A stretch of DNA of 19,030 nt. It comes from Fidelibacterota bacterium. GTDB lineage: Bacteria; Fidelibacterota; UBA2242; JAFGTP01. How positions within the stretch are numbered: position 1 is the first letter of the stretch; each line of letters opens with the position of its first letter. The position numbers and the translations under genes are program-made. Location of the stretch: the NCBI GenBank assembly GCA_021735285.1, contig JAIPHI010000030.1, positions 1 to 19,030 on the forward strand. Reading direction: 5' to 3'. This document shows, piece after piece, positions 16,665 through 19,030 of this stretch. The notes beneath the pieces were generated by a model. The model ran no database searches and was not told the origin of the DNA. It saw nothing but the letters and a program-made list of their open reading frames with translations.

Positions 16665-16677
16665 AGAGGTTCCTCTT
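16664..16677 (+). promoter_or_regulatory. Inverted repeat containing the moxR Shine-Dalgarno
   Basis: AAGAGG (16664-16669) and CCTCTT (16672-16677) are exact inverted copies 2 nt apart. As RNA they can form a 5-bp stem with a GTTC loop. The only Shine-Dalgarno for ATG 16679 (AGAGG, 16665-16669) lies in the left arm, and the upstream stop codon (16662-16664) touches its base. A terminating ribosome would be expected to open it, which would couple translation of the two genes. That function is inference. Confidence 0.4.
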
Positions 16678-16678
16678 A

Positions 16679-17671
16679 ATGTCATTCAATTTATCGGAAT
16701 TAAATAAAAAGATAGAAAAAGAAAGTAGTTTTGTTAGTAATCTCCAAAATGAAATGCATAAAGTCATAGTAGGTCAGGATCAGATGATCAATAGACTGAT
16801 CATGGGTTTATTATGTAATGGCCATATTTTATTGGAAGGTGTGCCCGGACTTGCCAAATCACTAACAGTTAGTACTCTTTCGGAAACAATGAATGCCTCT
16901 TTTAATAGAATCCAATTTACTCCTGATCTGCTTCCGGCTGATCTGATAGGGACATTGATCTATAATCAGAAAACAGCAGAATTTGAAACTAAAAAAGGTC
17001 CAATTTTCAATAATATAATTTTAGCGGATGAAATTAATAGATCGCCTGCCAAAGTACAATCAGCTTTGCTGGAAGGCATGCAGGAAAGACAGGTTTCCAT
17101 TGGAGAACAAAGTTATAAACTCGATGATCCCTTTCTTGTCCTTGCTACTCAAAATCCATTGGAACAAGAAGGTACTTATCCCCTGCCTGAAGCGCAGGTA
17201 GATCGTTTTCTTTTTAAAGTTATTGTTGATTACCCAACGCGCGAAGAAGAACTACAAATAATGGACAGAATGGCGAAAACCGAAGTTGTGAATAAAGTCT
17301 CTCAGGTTGTAAATACGAATGATATAAAACAGGCCCGCCAAACTGTAAATGAAGTTTATATTGATGATAAAATTAATAATTATATTGTAGATCTAGTTTT
17401 TGCAACCCGAGAGCCGGAAAAATTGGGTTTAAACGAACTTAAAGATTTTATTAATACAGGTGCTTCTCCCAGAGCTTCAATCTATTTATCTTTAGCTGGC
17501 AAAGCCAGGGCTTTTATGCAGGGTCGGGGCTATGTTACACCTGAGGATATTAGAGAGATCATTCATGATATTATGCGCCATCGAATTATATTAACTTTTG
17601 AAGCCGAAGCAGAAGAAGTATCTACAGATGATATAATTAGCCAGATTGTTAGAACAGTAGAAGTTCCATAA
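16679..17671 (+). CDS. MoxR-family AAA+ ATPase
   Basis: A 330-residue cytoplasmic ATPase of the MoxR family, which usually acts as a chaperone with vWA-domain proteins encoded next to it. Walker A is GVPGLAKS (54-61, Ser in place of the more usual Thr). Walker B is IILADE (113-118), followed by INRSPAKVQSALLEGMQERQ, a hallmark of the family. Sensor 1 is ATQNP (156-160), and EAQVDRFLF (171-179) completes the core. The C-terminal helical lid domain includes GASPRASIYL. The neighbours (TPR lipoprotein before; DUF58 and BatD-like after) match the common MoxR-DUF58-Bat arrangement. Translation is probably coupled to the upstream lipoprotein. Confidence 0.92.
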   Translation: MSFNLSELNKKIEKESSFVSNLQNEMHKVIVGQDQMINRLIMGLLCNGHILLEGVPGLAKSLTVSTLSETMNASFNRIQFTPDLLPADLIGTLIYNQKTAEFETKKGPIFNNIILADEINRSPAKVQSALLEGMQERQVSIGEQSYKLDDPFLVLATQNPLEQEGTYPLPEAQVDRFLFKVIVDYPTREEELQIMDRMAKTEVVNKVSQVVNTNDIKQARQTVNEVYIDDKINNYIVDLVFATREPEKLGLNELKDFINTGASPRASIYLSLAGKARAFMQGRGYVTPEDIREIIHDIMRHRIILTFEAEAEEVSTDDIISQIVRTVEVP

Positions 17672-17756
17672 ACAAAATCCGTTCTGATTACCGAATGTTA
17701 GTATTATATCATTTTTATTTAATTTTTAAATTATAATTAATTAAGATAAATATATA

Positions 17757-18635
17757 ATGATTCCTCGCGAAATACTAAAAAAGGTGCGGTTGATAGAATT
17801 ACAGACCCGCAAACTCGTCAACGATGTATTCAGTGGTGAATATCATTCCGTTTTTAAAGGGCAGGGAATGGAATTCTCTGAAGTTAGGGAATATGTATTC
17901 GGCGATGATGTTAGAAATATTGACTGGAATGTAACAGCCAGAAATAATCATCCCTATGTTAAAGTCTATGAAGAGGAACGTGAATTAACTGTAATGCTGG
18001 CAGTAGATGCTTCCGCTTCCGGAAAATTTGGTTCAAATCAGAAGTTCAAATCGGAAATAGCTGCTGAAATAAGCGCCTTGTTAGCATTTTCTGCAATTAG
18101 AAATAATGATAAAGTCGGTCTCCTCATTTTTACAGATCAAATAGAAAAATATATTCCACCCCAGAAAGGGCGTGGTCATGTACTCCGAGTTATCCGGGAA
18201 ATATTATATTTCCAGCCTCATTCCAGGCAAACCAATATTAAAGCTGGTATTGAACATCTTCTCCACGGTTTAAAAAGAAATAGTATTGTTTTTCTCCTTT
18301 CCGACTTCGAGGATCAAGGATATTTTACTCCTCTAAAAATACTAAATAAAAAACATGATACTATTGCTATTCATACTGTTGACAAACGAGAAAAACATAT
18401 TCCTGATATAGGCTTGGTGACTTTTCAAGATGCCGAAAGCGGAGAGAAGATTACTATTAATACCAGTGATGAAGAATCAAAACAAGAATATATCCAATAC
18501 ATTGAAGCAAAAAGGAACAGATTCATTGATAGAGCCAATAAGATCAACCTGGATCATATTGAAATTGATGTCTCGGATTCTTATATCAAACCTTTGATCA
18601 ACTTTTTTAAAATGCGGGAAAGACGTTTAAAATAA
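17757..18635 (+). CDS. DUF58 protein with vWA-like domain
   Basis: A 292-residue protein of the DUF58 family, nearly always found next to MoxR. The family core VREYVFGDDVRNIDWNVTAR lies around residues 43-62. A von Willebrand A-like fold follows, with MIDAS-type DASAS (84-88), suggesting a bound metal ion. RTNIK-type and LLSDFED segments match the later MIDAS loops. No transmembrane helix or signal is seen, so it should be cytoplasmic or peripheral. The 85-nt gap behind moxR is AT-rich and contains a perfect TATAAT (17732-17737) without a good -35; a secondary promoter is possible. The Shine-Dalgarno is weak. The stop lies 4 nt before the next gene. Confidence 0.88.
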   Translation: MIPREILKKVRLIELQTRKLVNDVFSGEYHSVFKGQGMEFSEVREYVFGDDVRNIDWNVTARNNHPYVKVYEEERELTVMLAVDASASGKFGSNQKFKSEIAAEISALLAFSAIRNNDKVGLLIFTDQIEKYIPPQKGRGHVLRVIREILYFQPHSRQTNIKAGIEHLLHGLKRNSIVFLLSDFEDQGYFTPLKILNKKHDTIAIHTVDKREKHIPDIGLVTFQDAESGEKITINTSDEESKQEYIQYIEAKRNRFIDRANKINLDHIEIDVSDSYIKPLINFFKMRERRLK

Positions 18636-18639
18636 TTTC

Positions 18640-19030
18640 ATGTTTCAATATAATCCAAAAAATATAAGTAAATTAAGAAACTATTGTATAAGGGTATTAT
18701 CCCTGCTTATCATATCCATTGTTTTTTTTCTACCCCGGCTAATCATGGCAGAGGTGATCATTGAATCTTCTATCGACACCGCAGTAGCAACCATTGGAGA
18801 TCGTATCCATTTAACACTCTCTGTTAAGCACAGCCAAAATCAGAATGTTGAATTTCCCAATCAGGAACAATTTGGCAAGTTTGATGTCATTAACAAAAAT
18901 ACCGAAAATAAAAAACTAAAAGACAAGCAAATATTGACCAACTGTGTTTTTACTGTCACAACTTATGATACAGGAAAGACAGAGATGCCCCCCTTAGAAA
19001 TAAGTGTTACTTCAAGTTCTGATACTAATA
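18640..19030 (+). CDS. BatD-like protein, N-terminal part (cut by window end)
   Basis: ATG 18640 starts 4 nt after the DUF58 stop and the frame is open to the window end (130 codons seen). The N-terminus has basic residues, then a hydrophobic segment (LSLLIISIVFFLP) followed by LIMAEVIIE, a signal peptide or membrane anchor. The next part contains SIDTAVATIGDRIHLTLSV and later TTYDTGKTEMPPLEISV. This is the beta-sandwich pattern at the start of BatD-type proteins, which have a periplasmic region. Position after MoxR and DUF58 supports this. Most of the protein is outside the window, so the family call is moderate and the downstream batA/batB genes are only expected, not seen. Confidence 0.7.
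   Translation, partial: MFQYNPKNISKLRNYCIRVLSLLIISIVFFLPRLIMAEVIIESSIDTAVATIGDRIHLTLSVKHSQNQNVEFPNQEQFGKFDVINKNTENKKLKDKQILTNCVFTVTTYDTGKTEMPPLEISVTSSSDTN

Noticed and set aside
1..19030. CRISPR arrays, insertion sequences, tRNA or rRNA genes, prophage
   Set aside because: No regularly spaced direct repeats, transposase or integrase frames, terminal repeats or tRNA/rRNA-like sequence were seen.

Overview
The window is an AT-rich stretch of a bacterial chromosome, and almost all of it codes for protein. Several features point to a diderm of the FCB superphylum or a related candidate phylum such as Neomarinimicrobiota, Calditrichota or KSB1. These are a PorV-like outer-membrane protein behind a protein with a T9SS/FlgD-type C-terminal domain, lipoproteins with lipoboxes, LolCDE genes, and a BatD/MoxR-type cluster. 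The phylum is an inference; no rRNA or other decisive marker is present.

Layout: (1) 1-3662, + strand, is a surface/secretion operon. It holds the C-terminal part of a large secreted protein (CARDB, Ig-like and FlgD-type sorting domains, probably the tail of a C25 gingipain/PorU-like protein), a PorV/PorQ-family beta-barrel protein, a fibronectin-III-like lipoprotein and a small SLBB-domain protein with a doubtful start codon. (2) 3690-4160 is an Lrp/AsnC-family regulator. (3) 4178-9934 is a tight cluster: prfB (RF2, with the programmed +1 frameshift at an in-frame UGA), lysS (TTG start), two LolC/LolE-type permeases and the LolD ATPase. (4) 10034-12487 is clpC, closed by a strong intrinsic terminator. 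(5) 12556-12979 is a non-coding leader with two inverted repeats, followed by dnaK (12980-14947) and a textbook terminator. (6) 15195-15872, - strand, is a zinc-ribbon SAM methyltransferase convergent with dnaK. (7) 16158-19030, + strand, is a TPR lipoprotein, a MoxR AAA+ ATPase, a DUF58 protein with a vWA-like metal site, and the start of a BatD-like protein cut by the window edge.

The genes fall into envelope biogenesis (PorV-like, LolCDE, lipoproteins, MoxR/DUF58/BatD), translation (RF2, LysRS) and protein quality control (ClpC, DnaK). Most of this is housekeeping or conserved gene order. I see no mobile element, CRISPR array, tRNA or rRNA, and no clearly novel defence or biosynthetic system. 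The points most worth a second look are the prfB recoding site, the porU-porV-like arrangement with its lipoprotein and SLBB partners, a possible ATT start codon, the paired dyads upstream of an orphan dnaK that lacks CIRCE, and the MoxR Shine-Dalgarno inside a small hairpin.
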